A stretch of 64,000 nt of DNA from Candidatus Thalassarchaeum sp. Lineage in GTDB: Archaea > Thermoplasmatota > Poseidoniia > Poseidoniales > Thalassarchaeaceae. The DNA lies in NCBI GenBank assembly GCA_016777225.1, contig JADHRW010000002.1, positions 65,284-129,283 on the forward strand, in the 5' to 3' direction. How positions within the stretch are numbered: the first letter of the stretch is position 1; each line of letters begins with the position of its first letter. Of the stretch, positions 26,239 to 35,758 are shown piece after piece. The notes beneath the pieces were generated by a model. That model made no database searches and was not told where the DNA came from. It worked only from the letters and a program-made list of their open reading frames with translations. Position numbers and translations under genes: made by a program.

Positions 26239-26715
26239 ATGGACAAAGTTTGGCAACGTCATGAGATTCAACTTTCAGATGCTAATAAGGGACTGACAAT
26301 ATCTCTGGAAACTTCAGAAAATAGTCTTAATTCTAATGCTCAAGATATGCATCAAAAATTTCTACTTAATCTACCCCATCTAACAGAAGTACAAGAGAGA
26401 CATGAAAATATAGTAATGAATATCACAACTGATTTAGAAGAAACTAAAATGAAAATTCGCGAAATTAATACTGTTGATGACGTTTTGAGAGAATTCGGAG
26501 GGGAAAAAACAGAATCAGGATTTTCTCTCCCATTCCCTTCAGGAAGTCCTGAAAATTTGATTTTTCAAACGACTTATGAAAATGACATTCAGATTGCAAG
26601 AATAATTTCCTCAGACGTTTTTGGTGGCTTACTTAGAACATTCAAATTACCACCGGGTAAAGAAATAGAAAAAATAAATTGGAATAATGGTATAGTAGAA
26701 CTCTTATTTACATGA
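26239..26715 (+). CDS. Unknown protein, C-terminus faintly like a small heat-shock domain
   Basis: The 158-residue product has an N-terminal half that is charged and helical. The C-terminal half is beta-rich and ends in RTFKLPPGKEIEKINWNNGIVELLF. That segment resembles the Hsp20/alpha-crystallin pattern of LP..., KI.A...NGVL, which is a weak hint only. No catalytic motif is visible. It follows the helicase gene in the same direction and converges on the giant surface gene with a 4-base gap. Confidence 0.6.
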   Translation: MDKVWQRHEIQLSDANKGLTISLETSENSLNSNAQDMHQKFLLNLPHLTEVQERHENIVMNITTDLEETKMKIREINTVDDVLREFGGEKTESGFSLPFPSGSPENLIFQTTYENDIQIARIISSDVFGGLLRTFKLPPGKEIEKINWNNGIVELLFT

Positions 26716-26719
26716 AAAG

Positions 26720-29700
26720 TTACTCAGAAGCAATATAATCATCTCTAACTGGTATTTCTTGCAATTGATCTATTTCTTGCAGAACTGCATTAAGGGCAAT
26801 TTGGGCATTTTGGCGATGGCCTTCACCCAATACGTGACTAGAGTAACGAGCTTCCTCGAATATTCTATCAAGAGCGATTAAGGATTGTTCGCTAATTGGT
26901 AATGCAGAACGAATGGCTATTTCGAATTCTCTGACAGTTTCGAAGTCACGACGTAAAAATCCTCTTCGCATTAATATTTGGCATAGACTTTCATAACAGT
27001 TGTATATCGCTTCTCTAAATTCATCACCAGCAGCAAGAAGTTCAGCAGTATAACTGAATATTCCGGCTAACTCATCTAATGTAGCACTTCGACGACGTTG
27101 ATAATATAGACCACTTACGGCTAATCCAGCGATTATAATAACAAACATTACGATGAATAATAAAGATTGGATTGATGATTCTACGGTTTCTTCATATTGG
27201 ATATCAATACCGCCATGCTGAGTAGCCAGCCAAGTCCTATTTGATGGATCAATGAATAAAGAATCAGTACTAAATGTAACACTTAATTCACCCCAGAAAT
27301 CTTGATCCCATAATGTAGGTAGGCCTTCTATGGATTTGAATTCATAAGTGAATAAACCATCTGCATCAGTCATTTCAATAACTCTAAAGTGAGTTTGCCC
27401 AGATGATGCATTAATCAAAGATGCAGTCATGGAAATATTTGCAACCGGCTGAAGAGAATCAGTAGCAGTCACATTTACAGCACCTCTAATTATTCTATCG
27501 TCTTTACTTAATTTGATTTTATTTGGTGTGAATTCAAAATTTACAGGAACCATAATAGAAACCGATAAATCTTCATCACCGCCATTTAGGTACCTAGCAG
27601 TATCTGATTCCACTCTTATTTCTAAATTAATAGGCCCGGGAGGCATTGGATAATGGGCGTTAGATTGTAATCTGAAGTGGCCTGTTGCTTCATCCCATTG
27701 TAGATTAGCATTTTCAGCACCATCAGAGACCCAATGTAATGTTACAACCATATCTTGTAAAACATTCCCACCCCCACCAATTTCTAATATCCTTCCTTCT
27801 ATCTTAATCGGATGTTGTACATCACTTCGGATTATAGTTTCTGAAATCCAGAGAACTTCAATATTGATATCAGATTTAGCATAAACAGTCATGTTATAAT
27901 CTATAGGAAGGTAGTATGTTTCACCAGTGAATTCTACCAATACATCATGCCCACCTCTTTTAATAGAGTAACCTAATTCATAACTAAATGAATAGAAGCC
28001 ATTACCGAGAGTAGTTGTTCTACCGATTTCTTGACCATCTAAGTAAATGATAACCTCGCGATTTTCTAAACCAGGTAAACCATCAGAGTCTGCATCATAT
28101 AATCTTCCGGTGAAGTTCCATTGTCCACCTCTTGTAACAATACTAGATTCGACTTGTAGAGAAATACCTGAGTGATATGCAATTGTCAAATTTACTTCGG
28201 CATTACCTTCACGATAATACCCTTGTTGAGGCGCCTTAACTGTGACTAAATGTGTCCCTACATCTAAGAACTCAGAGACTACCCAATTCAATATCCAGTC
28301 ACCATTTTCATCACTTGTAGTAATACCGATTAGTACACCATCAATAAATATCTCAAGAGAATGATTAGCTAAGTCGCCATTAGGTAAATTATCAGTAACA
28401 CTCCCTCTAAGTATGAGATTATCGCCCACTGCAGCGGCATTCGGTTGAGAAATTGAGACTTCAGTAGGAGCATATACGATAAATACGGATGATGAATTAG
28501 ATGAAAGAATAAATTCTTCTCCTTCGAAAACAATTTTCACAATTCGGGGGCCAAGTGGCATATCCGATGGTACTGGAATAAATAGACTAAAGTTTCCATC
28601 TTGATCAACATTAAGACCTGTTAATAGTTGATCATTCATGTATACTGAAAGTGAACGACTTGGAAGAGTTCTACCTGCTCCATCAGTCAACATACCTTCA
28701 ATTGTCAATAACTGATTTCTATCAATCTCACCAGGAGGAGTAGTTAGAACGACTTGAGATGTTTGTGTGGCATTGAAGATAGAAATGGATGAAGAGGGTA
28801 AATAGTATTCGGGATTCAACGAATCGCCTTGGCCCATTGGGTCGACCCAGGTAAAACCACCAAAGAAATCTGCCTGAATCACATGGGCACCATAGTCAGT
28901 ATCTAGAGGTAGATTGTAAGTAATTGACCACTCTCCAGTGGATGAATTACTCAGAGTAGAATAGATTGCTCCGACATCAATTCCATCTATAGTTAGATGA
29001 ATTATACCACCTTTTTCAATACCATCTTCTAGCAAAGGCATTGCATGTTCATCGAGTAATGTACCATGGAATGTTATCGATTCCCCTGCAATAGCAGAAC
29101 CAGTCACTCCCGTCACTTCAATAACACTTGGAGCAAGAACAATTACTCTAGTCATGGATTCATCTCCTACAAGTCCGATACTACCTTCAATTCCAGAAAA
29201 TATTATCTTAATTTCCATAGGTCCAGTTATTCTAAATGAAGAAGTAGAAATTGAAGTATTAGCTAAACCTAATGAATCAGTAGTGACATTTGAATATGCT
29301 GAACCATCAACTAAGATTTCTAAGGATACCGAACTCACAGGTAAAGCAGCATTATCAATTAATGATAAGGATAAATTTAGATTATCTCCTCTGACAATAC
29401 GTCTATCTGGATCTAAATCTAAAGGACTTAGAATTGTCACTAATGAATAGCCACGACTATCAAAGAAACCATCTCCTGTACTAGAATCATAATAATTGAC
29501 ATTTGGAGTAAAAGTTGCAGTTATATTATGTGTACCTCTAGAGAATGTTAAGTCAAGTCGGAGATTCGCAGACCAAGATCCATCAAGTTCGACTGTACTA
29601 CTGATTACAGTAAATGTATCATCACGGTCATCAATTTGGAAAATTAAACTAGGTGCCAATGTATTACCTTGACGATCAATAATTGAACTACCATTGTTTG

Positions 29701-32700
29701 AAGTTAGAGTACCACTTACATTGAATGTTTCACCGGCTGAAGGATTATCAGTTATATTATCTAATGTGATTACTGTAGGAGAACGTACAGTGATAGTAGA
29801 AATTAACGTCAATGTGTCATATAGAGTATTTGAGCCATTGAAGTACATTAAAACATCCACTTGTCCTAATGGATGATCATTAGGTATAAAGAATGTGAAA
29901 TTAACTAATCCTTGAGAATTTGAACTAACTTCAGGCAACCAAGTATCATGGAATTCAGTTGCTACACCCAGTCCATCTAAAGGAATATTATCATTACTAG
30001 ATTCTACTAATCTCGCCCCAAAGGTAACATTTGTTCCTCTATCAACTACAGTATTAAGCAGAGGGGTTTTATCACGGAATGTTGTAACTCCTCTGACAAG
30101 AATAGTGTCGTTACCTGTACCTGTTAGATAGAAAGGACTACTCCCTTCAATCACACTTACTACCACAGTCTTTGTACCGCTACTAATACCATCACCTAGA
30201 GGATCGGTAGGTACAGTTATATTGAAACTACCATTATCTGATGTGACGTAACTTGTGATGAGTTTTTCACTTAAATCGTTCAAGAAGAATACTTCCACTG
30301 CTAACGGACCATCTACTGTCCTGTTAGCATCTACAGCATCTATTACTTGACCGGAAACAGTAAATATCGATCCCGCAGTAACTTCAGGTAATAATGGATC
30401 TAAGTTAATTAAACTAGATACTTGAACGGTTAAATTAGATATACTCTCATTACCAAGCCAACGCCCTGCGTTTTCTGCAGTCAAATTATCAGAGATATCA
30501 TCAGGAACAGAGACTAGAACATTGTAATATCCAGGAGGGGTATTAGCCGGAATTGTTGGACTGAATCGCACTATTCCATCAGACAAAGTAAGATCGGTTT
30601 CAAGTAATTGTTCTAATGGACCCCCTGAATCAAAAATTAAATCAGCAGAAATATCTGGAAGAGGAGAGCCGTCTGCAATATCTGTAATTGTAGCATTAAT
30701 AATAATATTCTGACCTGCAACTACAATTAATGCAGAAGGAGCATTCTCAACAATCATCTCTGTTTGAATACCTAATGATATTGAGCTCGCATCAGATACT
30801 CTGTAATATTCACCGCCAGAAGGAGGATTAATTGTATAATCTAAGAAAACGCGTAGTTCATAAACGCCTGATGCAATATAACCTGGCATAAAGAACGAAA
30901 CATTGTATGCACCGTTAGTAGTATCAATAAATGTCCCTCCTAATCTAATAACAATATCAGGTGAAGGAGACCCGTCTGGTAAGGGTGGTAAATCAGAAGG
31001 GACTAACATTTGAACGATGACTGAGGAATTATTACCAATCACAGGTGTTGCTAAATTTCTATCTTGAGCGAAACCAGAGACCCAATTAGATGTCCCTCTA
31101 GGAGTCCATTCACTACCTATGTTCACTGTAGCAATCGATTGACCTTGAATTCTAATACTTTCAACAATGCTAGCAGGATTAAGCCAGGTAGAGCCTGAAT
31201 AATTCAATACCCAAGAATAGTCACCAGCAGGTGCGGTAGATTCTGGCACCCATACTGGAGTAACTTTAGGGACATCAGGGTCAGTAATATTCCAAACAGA
31301 TGTTCCGTTGAAATCTAGATTATAAGCCCCTATGAAACTACTCAACGACGTATTAGTATGATCTGTTAAGATGACCTCGACAGCAGCCTGATTACCTCGT
31401 GATTGAGGCACTAATTCATAAGAAAAAATAATGTTACTTCTAATTCCATATTCTGTTAGATAAGTAATTTGATCATTGGCAAAAAGACCTTCGGCATCAA
31501 ACTGAAATTTGACTTCAACAGGCCCAGCAGGTATTGGCACATCATTTGCAGAAAATAACCAACTGATATTGAATTGACCCGGTGAAGTAGTCCAATTAGA
31601 ATCATTTAGAGACCATGTTTTGATAGTAATATAAGGCCCATTAGCAGAAGCTCTTCGTATTTGAAGATACAAAGTACCGTTCAGTTCCTCAGGACTATTT
31701 CCTATACTCAAAGCAGTTCCATTAATGAAAATCAGCGAATCAATATCTAAAAATGTATTATTAACATCAATACCCTCTAAAGAAACTGTTAAATTAGGAG
31801 CAGGAGTGATATTGAATAGGAAATTATCAGTATATGGCCTAATATGGTAACTAGGCGTACTCGCGTTATTCAAATCACCTTCATGCCACCCATAGAATGA
31901 AATTGATGCATTGATTAAACCCAGAGGTTCAGCATCAGAAATAGGTATCTGGAAATCATAATATCCTCCAGTACCTAAATTAGTAATCATACTAACAAAG
32001 CCATCAACGCTAGTTGTATAATTAAGAACCACTTGGAGATCATCTATAGAAGATATGTCTTGATAAGCAGTATTTTCGAGATTAAGATAACCAGTAACAC
32101 TAGAATTTACACCGACTCCAAGCATAGGTTGATCAACAGGAGGGGGAGAACTAAATGAGGAATCAACATCATCAGTAATATTCAAACGCCAAGGGAAAGA
32201 AATACCTTGTGAACCAACATAAGCCTTCTCAAAAGTTTGCAAGACTAATGCCCCATAACCAGGATTTACAGATTCAGATGGTTTTCCTAAAAGATTGAAA
32301 CTACCATTAGCATCAGTTGAACCACTAGCAACTAAATGAGATGGCATAGCTGCAGAACCAGGGACAAGATCAGTCTTATTACCTGGTACTAGATACAAAT
32401 TTATTGAAACATTTTCTGCTAAAGTGGAATTATCTACAAATTGTAATGTTCCATTAAGCCAAATATCTCCACTTGTAAGATCTCTATCGAATGTTGAGGG
32501 CCCCCATTGTTCATCAACTACTTCCACAAGTGACTGAGGAGGACAGGCCTCAAATGGAACCCAACCTAATGTAACATTTCCTTGATTTTGATTAGTTTGC
32601 ATCTGTACTTCTACCCAAGTTGTAAAATCATTACCGTATACATCATATGACTTACCATTCCAATCTCCTCCTGAAAACCCAACTACTTTTCTAGATGCAA

Positions 32701-35686
32701 AGCCAGCGTGACGGAGCATAACTGCAAAAACTGTTGCAAATTGATCACATGTGCCTTCAAAAGTGGAATTCAAAATCCTATTAGTTAAGTCGATGTCGTT
32801 AGGAGAACTAAAATTATCTTCAGTAAAAATTGTGGGGTCATTATTTCTTAGAAAAGTAGTTGTATTATTGCCATTGATTAAGAAATCTTGGATTGCTTCA
32901 ACTTTTTCCCAAGCAGAAAATGCTCCTGACTCACTTAATACTGCTTGAGTTATCGAATTAGGTACAGAACTATGACGAAAAATGTAAGCAGCAGGCAAAT
33001 CTTTAGCATAGTTACTTCCAAGGAATATTGTAGTATTTTCTCTTACTTCAGGGCCGAAAAATACATCAGGAGAACTAGTGAATATTATGTCTACAGCAGT
33101 TTGATCAACTAATACATCTCTAGTATAATTTGAAAAATTTAATCCAGCACCAGGGTCACTCCAAGAAGTCCAATTAACAGTATTGTATGGAACAATTAAT
33201 TCATCACCGGGTTGAATAGTAGCATTGTCCATGTATTCTATAATCCAGTCATCAAGTTCGGAATTATTCCAGAATGAAACATGAGATACACCCTGGGTGA
33301 ATCCGTTATCAACAGCTACTGGCCTGTAGCCAACAAGACTAGTATTAACTCCAAAAGAAACGCCTGTATATGAATCATAAGTGTGCCACCTCCAATATTG
33401 AGTAATGCCTAAATCAACACTAGTAGAGTTTGTTACTGTGAACATTAGCATATTTGGATCGATATCATCGGTTGGGTCGAAAGGGTCACTATCTGAACCT
33501 ATACAATCTAATGACCAAAAATCAGGCCCACATTCTTGACCATCTGGAATACCTCCTCCATCAGTATCTGGATTTAACCAATCTAGTCCCAATGCTTGCT
33601 CAATAGTATCGGGTATACCGTCACCATCAGTATCAGTTGGATTGAGATCATCTTCTGAATTATTCTGAGGATTGGTCCCATCTAAATATTCTTGACCATC
33701 TGGAACACCACCATCATCTGTATCAGCATCATTCCATAAAGTGAAGTAAGTATCTGTAGTACCATTTCCTCCAAAACCAAATATTAGGTCGCAACCAGTA
33801 GAATTTTCAAAGTAATTATTCAGACCATCTTCATCAGTGTCGAGAAGATTACTGCAAGGATTACTAGGATCTGTTTCATTTATTATCTCAGTTAAATCAT
33901 CTACTCCGTCGCCATCTGTATCATACAAATCAGGACTAGTAGGTGGACCCCATGTAGCCAGCAATTCTTCCCAGTCTGCTAATCCATCACCATCAGAATC
34001 TAAAAAATCATCGTCGCAATGAGGCAAATTAGCCAATGCTGGTATCGAAGCATCCCAACACCATGAATTATTTGTAAATAGCACTGCAATTGCTGTGGCA
34101 GGCATTACTATATCTACATCAGTTAAAGAATTACCCAACAATGAAGAATAGCGAAAACCAACAGTACTACCATTTGTTAATTCAAAATATGCCAAAGGTA
34201 AAAGTTCGGCATTTGGAGAAAGATCTTCTCTCCAGTCAGATGGATCAGGGTTTAAGTCTGATGTTGAGTTTAGTTCCAAGGATGAAGATGCAGCATTCCA
34301 ATTGATTATTGTTTTGACAATTATAACTTCACTAATACAAGCATCTGTTTGATGCCCTATTGATGATTCATCACCATCGTTAACTCCTCCTCCATCAGTA
34401 TCTGCTAAGTCCCATTTAGTACAGGTCATATTTTCTTCCCAGTTATCTATGCCATCACCATCAAAATCGCCTTGATCTTCTACACGAGTTGGATCGGTTT
34501 CATTCATATCGACAATACCGTTGCCATTCAGATCTTCTTCACCATCATCAAATTGGTCACCATCAGTATTATTGTTACGAGGGTCAGAAGCTTGTGCAGG
34601 ATCGCCATAAGACCCGTTTACTTCCACACCGTCGCTAATACCGTCTGAATCAGTATCAAATGCTGTGGGATCTGTCAGAAGAATTAGTGCTTCATAAGAA
34701 TCATTTAGACCATCGCCATCAGTATCATTATTTTGAGGGTCAGTTTGAGTTATTGAGTCCACTTCGGCTGTAAAAATTGCACAACCTCCTGGACCTAACC
34801 CTAATACAGGATTACATGGAGATTCTGTAGCAGTCATAGCATCAGGACCAGGCCTAAAATATTGAGTAGGAGGTGTTGTGGAACCATTTCTTGTGCCCCA
34901 AGTAGGATTTACATATTCGTACAAATTAATTAAACCGTCTCCATCAGGATCACCGTAAGTACCATCTAAGTTCGAAGCAGAAGTTGGGTCTAGGCCATTA
35001 GCTACTTCCCAACCATCGGGCATCCCATCTCCATCAGTATCCCATCCATCAGGATCTTCATCGATTTGTCCGTCCCCATCATCGTCATCACTGGAACAAT
35101 CAGCATCTCCATCGCCATCGGGATCAAAATTATCCACTAATCCATCTTTATCATCATCAAATGTATTGAAACAAATATTCCCTACTGGATCTTCATCTGC
35201 ACCATCAGTACCAGTACCCTGCAAGAACTGCATAGCACTTTCTTCGTCCCAATTCCTAACAGGAACGGTCCCATTCCACCAAACTCCATTGTCTAAGACA
35301 TTTGAAGTGTTGATATCATCCCATCCAGTTGGCATGGCATATAGATATTCATTTAGATTAGTGAAGGAATCCCCATCAGGGTCACCTACTGATCCATTTA
35401 TTCCAGTTGGAGATAACGGATCTAATCCATATTGCCATTCCCACCCGTCAGGTAGACCATCATTATCGCTATCCCAGTCTTGAGGTTGTGTATTAATAAT
35501 AAATTCTAAACCATATGTTAATCCATCACCATCTTCATCAGTAGAAGCAAGAGCTTCCCAACTTCCAAATTCAATAGCGGAGTATGATGCAAACAACATT
35601 ATTGATGTAAATAAAATTGCTGAGCGACGTTTACGAAGGAGAATTCTATCAGTGAAATTAATAGAAACTACTCGCAAACTACTCAT
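26720..35686 (-). CDS. Giant surface protein: TSP3 repeats, transglutaminase-like domain, Ig-like repeats, DUF4129
   Basis: 2988 residues. A signal peptide (to about 47) is followed by Asp-rich TSP3 repeats to about 745. Next is a segment like the TgpA periplasmic start (QYWRWHTYDSYTG near 763). A transglutaminase-like domain follows with FEGTCDQFATVFAVMLRHAG (C980). The place of the catalytic His reads DFTTWVEVQ (T1022, W1024) and that of the Asp reads GWVPFEACPP. From about 1100 to 2835 there are many Ig-like/carboxypeptidase-regulatory-like repeats, a membrane helix lies near 2838-2860, and a cytoplasmic DUF4129 tail follows (RRDFETVREFEIAIR, FEEARYSS). TgpA-type proteins pair the same two domains. 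The role is unknown; surface remodelling or adhesion is inference. Confidence 0.9.
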   Translation of the reverse strand: MSSLRVVSINFTDRILLRKRRSAILFTSIMLFASYSAIEFGSWEALASTDEDGDGLTYGLEFIINTQPQDWDSDNDGLPDGWEWQYGLDPLSPTGINGSVGDPDGDSFTNLNEYLYAMPTGWDDINTSNVLDNGVWWNGTVPVRNWDEESAMQFLQGTGTDGADEDPVGNICFNTFDDDKDGLVDNFDPDGDGDADCSSDDDDGDGQIDEDPDGWDTDGDGMPDGWEVANGLDPTSASNLDGTYGDPDGDGLINLYEYVNPTWGTRNGSTTPPTQYFRPGPDAMTATESPCNPVLGLGPGGCAIFTAEVDSITQTDPQNNDTDGDGLNDSYEALILLTDPTAFDTDSDGISDGVEVNGSYGDPAQASDPRNNNTDGDQFDDGEEDLNGNGIVDMNETDPTRVEDQGDFDGDGIDNWEENMTCTKWDLADTDGGGVNDGDESSIGHQTDACISEVIIVKTIINWNAASSSLELNSTSDLNPDPSDWREDLSPNAELLPLAYFELTNGSTVGFRYSSLLGNSLTDVDIVMPATAIAVLFTNNSWCWDASIPALANLPHCDDDFLDSDGDGLADWEELLATWGPPTSPDLYDTDGDGVDDLTEIINETDPSNPCSNLLDTDEDGLNNYFENSTGCDLIFGFGGNGTTDTYFTLWNDADTDDGGVPDGQEYLDGTNPQNNSEDDLNPTDTDGDGIPDTIEQALGLDWLNPDTDGGGIPDGQECGPDFWSLDCIGSDSDPFDPTDDIDPNMLMFTVTNSTSVDLGITQYWRWHTYDSYTGVSFGVNTSLVGYRPVAVDNGFTQGVSHVSFWNNSELDDWIIEYMDNATIQPGDELIVPYNTVNWTSWSDPGAGLNFSNYTRDVLVDQTAVDIIFTSSPDVFFGPEVRENTTIFLGSNYAKDLPAAYIFRHSSVPNSITQAVLSESGAFSAWEKVEAIQDFLINGNNTTTFLRNNDPTIFTEDNFSSPNDIDLTNRILNSTFEGTCDQFATVFAVMLRHAGFASRKVVGFSGGDWNGKSYDVYGNDFTTWVEVQMQTNQNQGNVTLGWVPFEACPPQSLVEVVDEQWGPSTFDRDLTSGDIWLNGTLQFVDNSTLAENVSINLYLVPGNKTDLVPGSAAMPSHLVASGSTDANGSFNLLGKPSESVNPGYGALVLQTFEKAYVGSQGISFPWRLNITDDVDSSFSSPPPVDQPMLGVGVNSSVTGYLNLENTAYQDISSIDDLQVVLNYTTSVDGFVSMITNLGTGGYYDFQIPISDAEPLGLINASISFYGWHEGDLNNASTPSYHIRPYTDNFLFNITPAPNLTVSLEGIDVNNTFLDIDSLIFINGTALSIGNSPEELNGTLYLQIRRASANGPYITIKTWSLNDSNWTTSPGQFNISWLFSANDVPIPAGPVEVKFQFDAEGLFANDQITYLTEYGIRSNIIFSYELVPQSRGNQAAVEVILTDHTNTSLSSFIGAYNLDFNGTSVWNITDPDVPKVTPVWVPESTAPAGDYSWVLNYSGSTWLNPASIVESIRIQGQSIATVNIGSEWTPRGTSNWVSGFAQDRNLATPVIGNNSSVIVQMLVPSDLPPLPDGSPSPDIVIRLGGTFIDTTNGAYNVSFFMPGYIASGVYELRVFLDYTINPPSGGEYYRVSDASSISLGIQTEMIVENAPSALIVVAGQNIIINATITDIADGSPLPDISADLIFDSGGPLEQLLETDLTLSDGIVRFSPTIPANTPPGYYNVLVSVPDDISDNLTAENAGRWLGNESISNLTVQVSSLINLDPLLPEVTAGSIFTVSGQVIDAVDANRTVDGPLAVEVFFLNDLSEKLITSYVTSDNGSFNITVPTDPLGDGISSGTKTVVVSVIEGSSPFYLTGTGNDTILVRGVTTFRDKTPLLNTVVDRGTNVTFGARLVESSNDNIPLDGLGVATEFHDTWLPEVSSNSQGLVNFTFFIPNDHPLGQVDVLMYFNGSNTLYDTLTLISTITVRSPTVITLDNITDNPSAGETFNVSGTLTSNNGSSIIDRQGNTLAPSLIFQIDDRDDTFTVISSTVELDGSWSANLRLDLTFSRGTHNITATFTPNVNYYDSSTGDGFFDSRGYSLVTILSPLDLDPDRRIVRGDNLNLSLSLIDNAALPVSSVSLEILVDGSAYSNVTTDSLGLANTSISTSSFRITGPMEIKIIFSGIEGSIGLVGDESMTRVIVLAPSVIEVTGVTGSAIAGESITFHGTLLDEHAMPLLEDGIEKGGIIHLTIDGIDVGAIYSTLSNSSTGEWSITYNLPLDTDYGAHVIQADFFGGFTWVDPMGQGDSLNPEYYLPSSSISIFNATQTSQVVLTTPPGEIDRNQLLTIEGMLTDGAGRTLPSRSLSVYMNDQLLTGLNVDQDGNFSLFIPVPSDMPLGPRIVKIVFEGEEFILSSNSSSVFIVYAPTEVSISQPNAAAVGDNLILRGSVTDNLPNGDLANHSLEIFIDGVLIGITTSDENGDWILNWVVSEFLDVGTHLVTVKAPQQGYYREGNAEVNLTIAYHSGISLQVESSIVTRGGQWNFTGRLYDADSDGLPGLENREVIIYLDGQEIGRTTTLGNGFYSFSYELGYSIKRGGHDVLVEFTGETYYLPIDYNMTVYAKSDINIEVLWISETIIRSDVQHPIKIEGRILEIGGGGNVLQDMVVTLHWVSDGAENANLQWDEATGHFRLQSNAHYPMPPGPINLEIRVESDTARYLNGGDEDLSVSIMVPVNFEFTPNKIKLSKDDRIIRGAVNVTATDSLQPVANISMTASLINASSGQTHFRVIEMTDADGLFTYEFKSIEGLPTLWDQDFWGELSVTFSTDSLFIDPSNRTWLATQHGGIDIQYEETVESSIQSLLFIVMFVIIIAGLAVSGLYYQRRRSATLDELAGIFSYTAELLAAGDEFREAIYNCYESLCQILMRRGFLRRDFETVREFEIAIRSALPISEQSLIALDRIFEEARYSSHVLGEGHRQNAQIALNAVLQEIDQLQEIPVRDDYIASE

Positions 35687-35751
35687 CTCCGATATCAGTG
35701 GCGTTTAATGGGGGTCTTAAGAAGAATGGAGCGTCGTTCGGACGAGTAAAC

Positions 35752-35758
35752 AAAAAAA
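35752..35758 (-). terminator. T7 tract after the 985-aa surface gene
   Basis: The transcribed strand gives TTTTTTT immediately after the TGA stop (35759-35761) of the upstream surface gene. U-rich tracts end transcription in several archaea without a hairpin. It would separate the two surface genes at least partly. Assigned by pattern. Confidence 0.4.
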
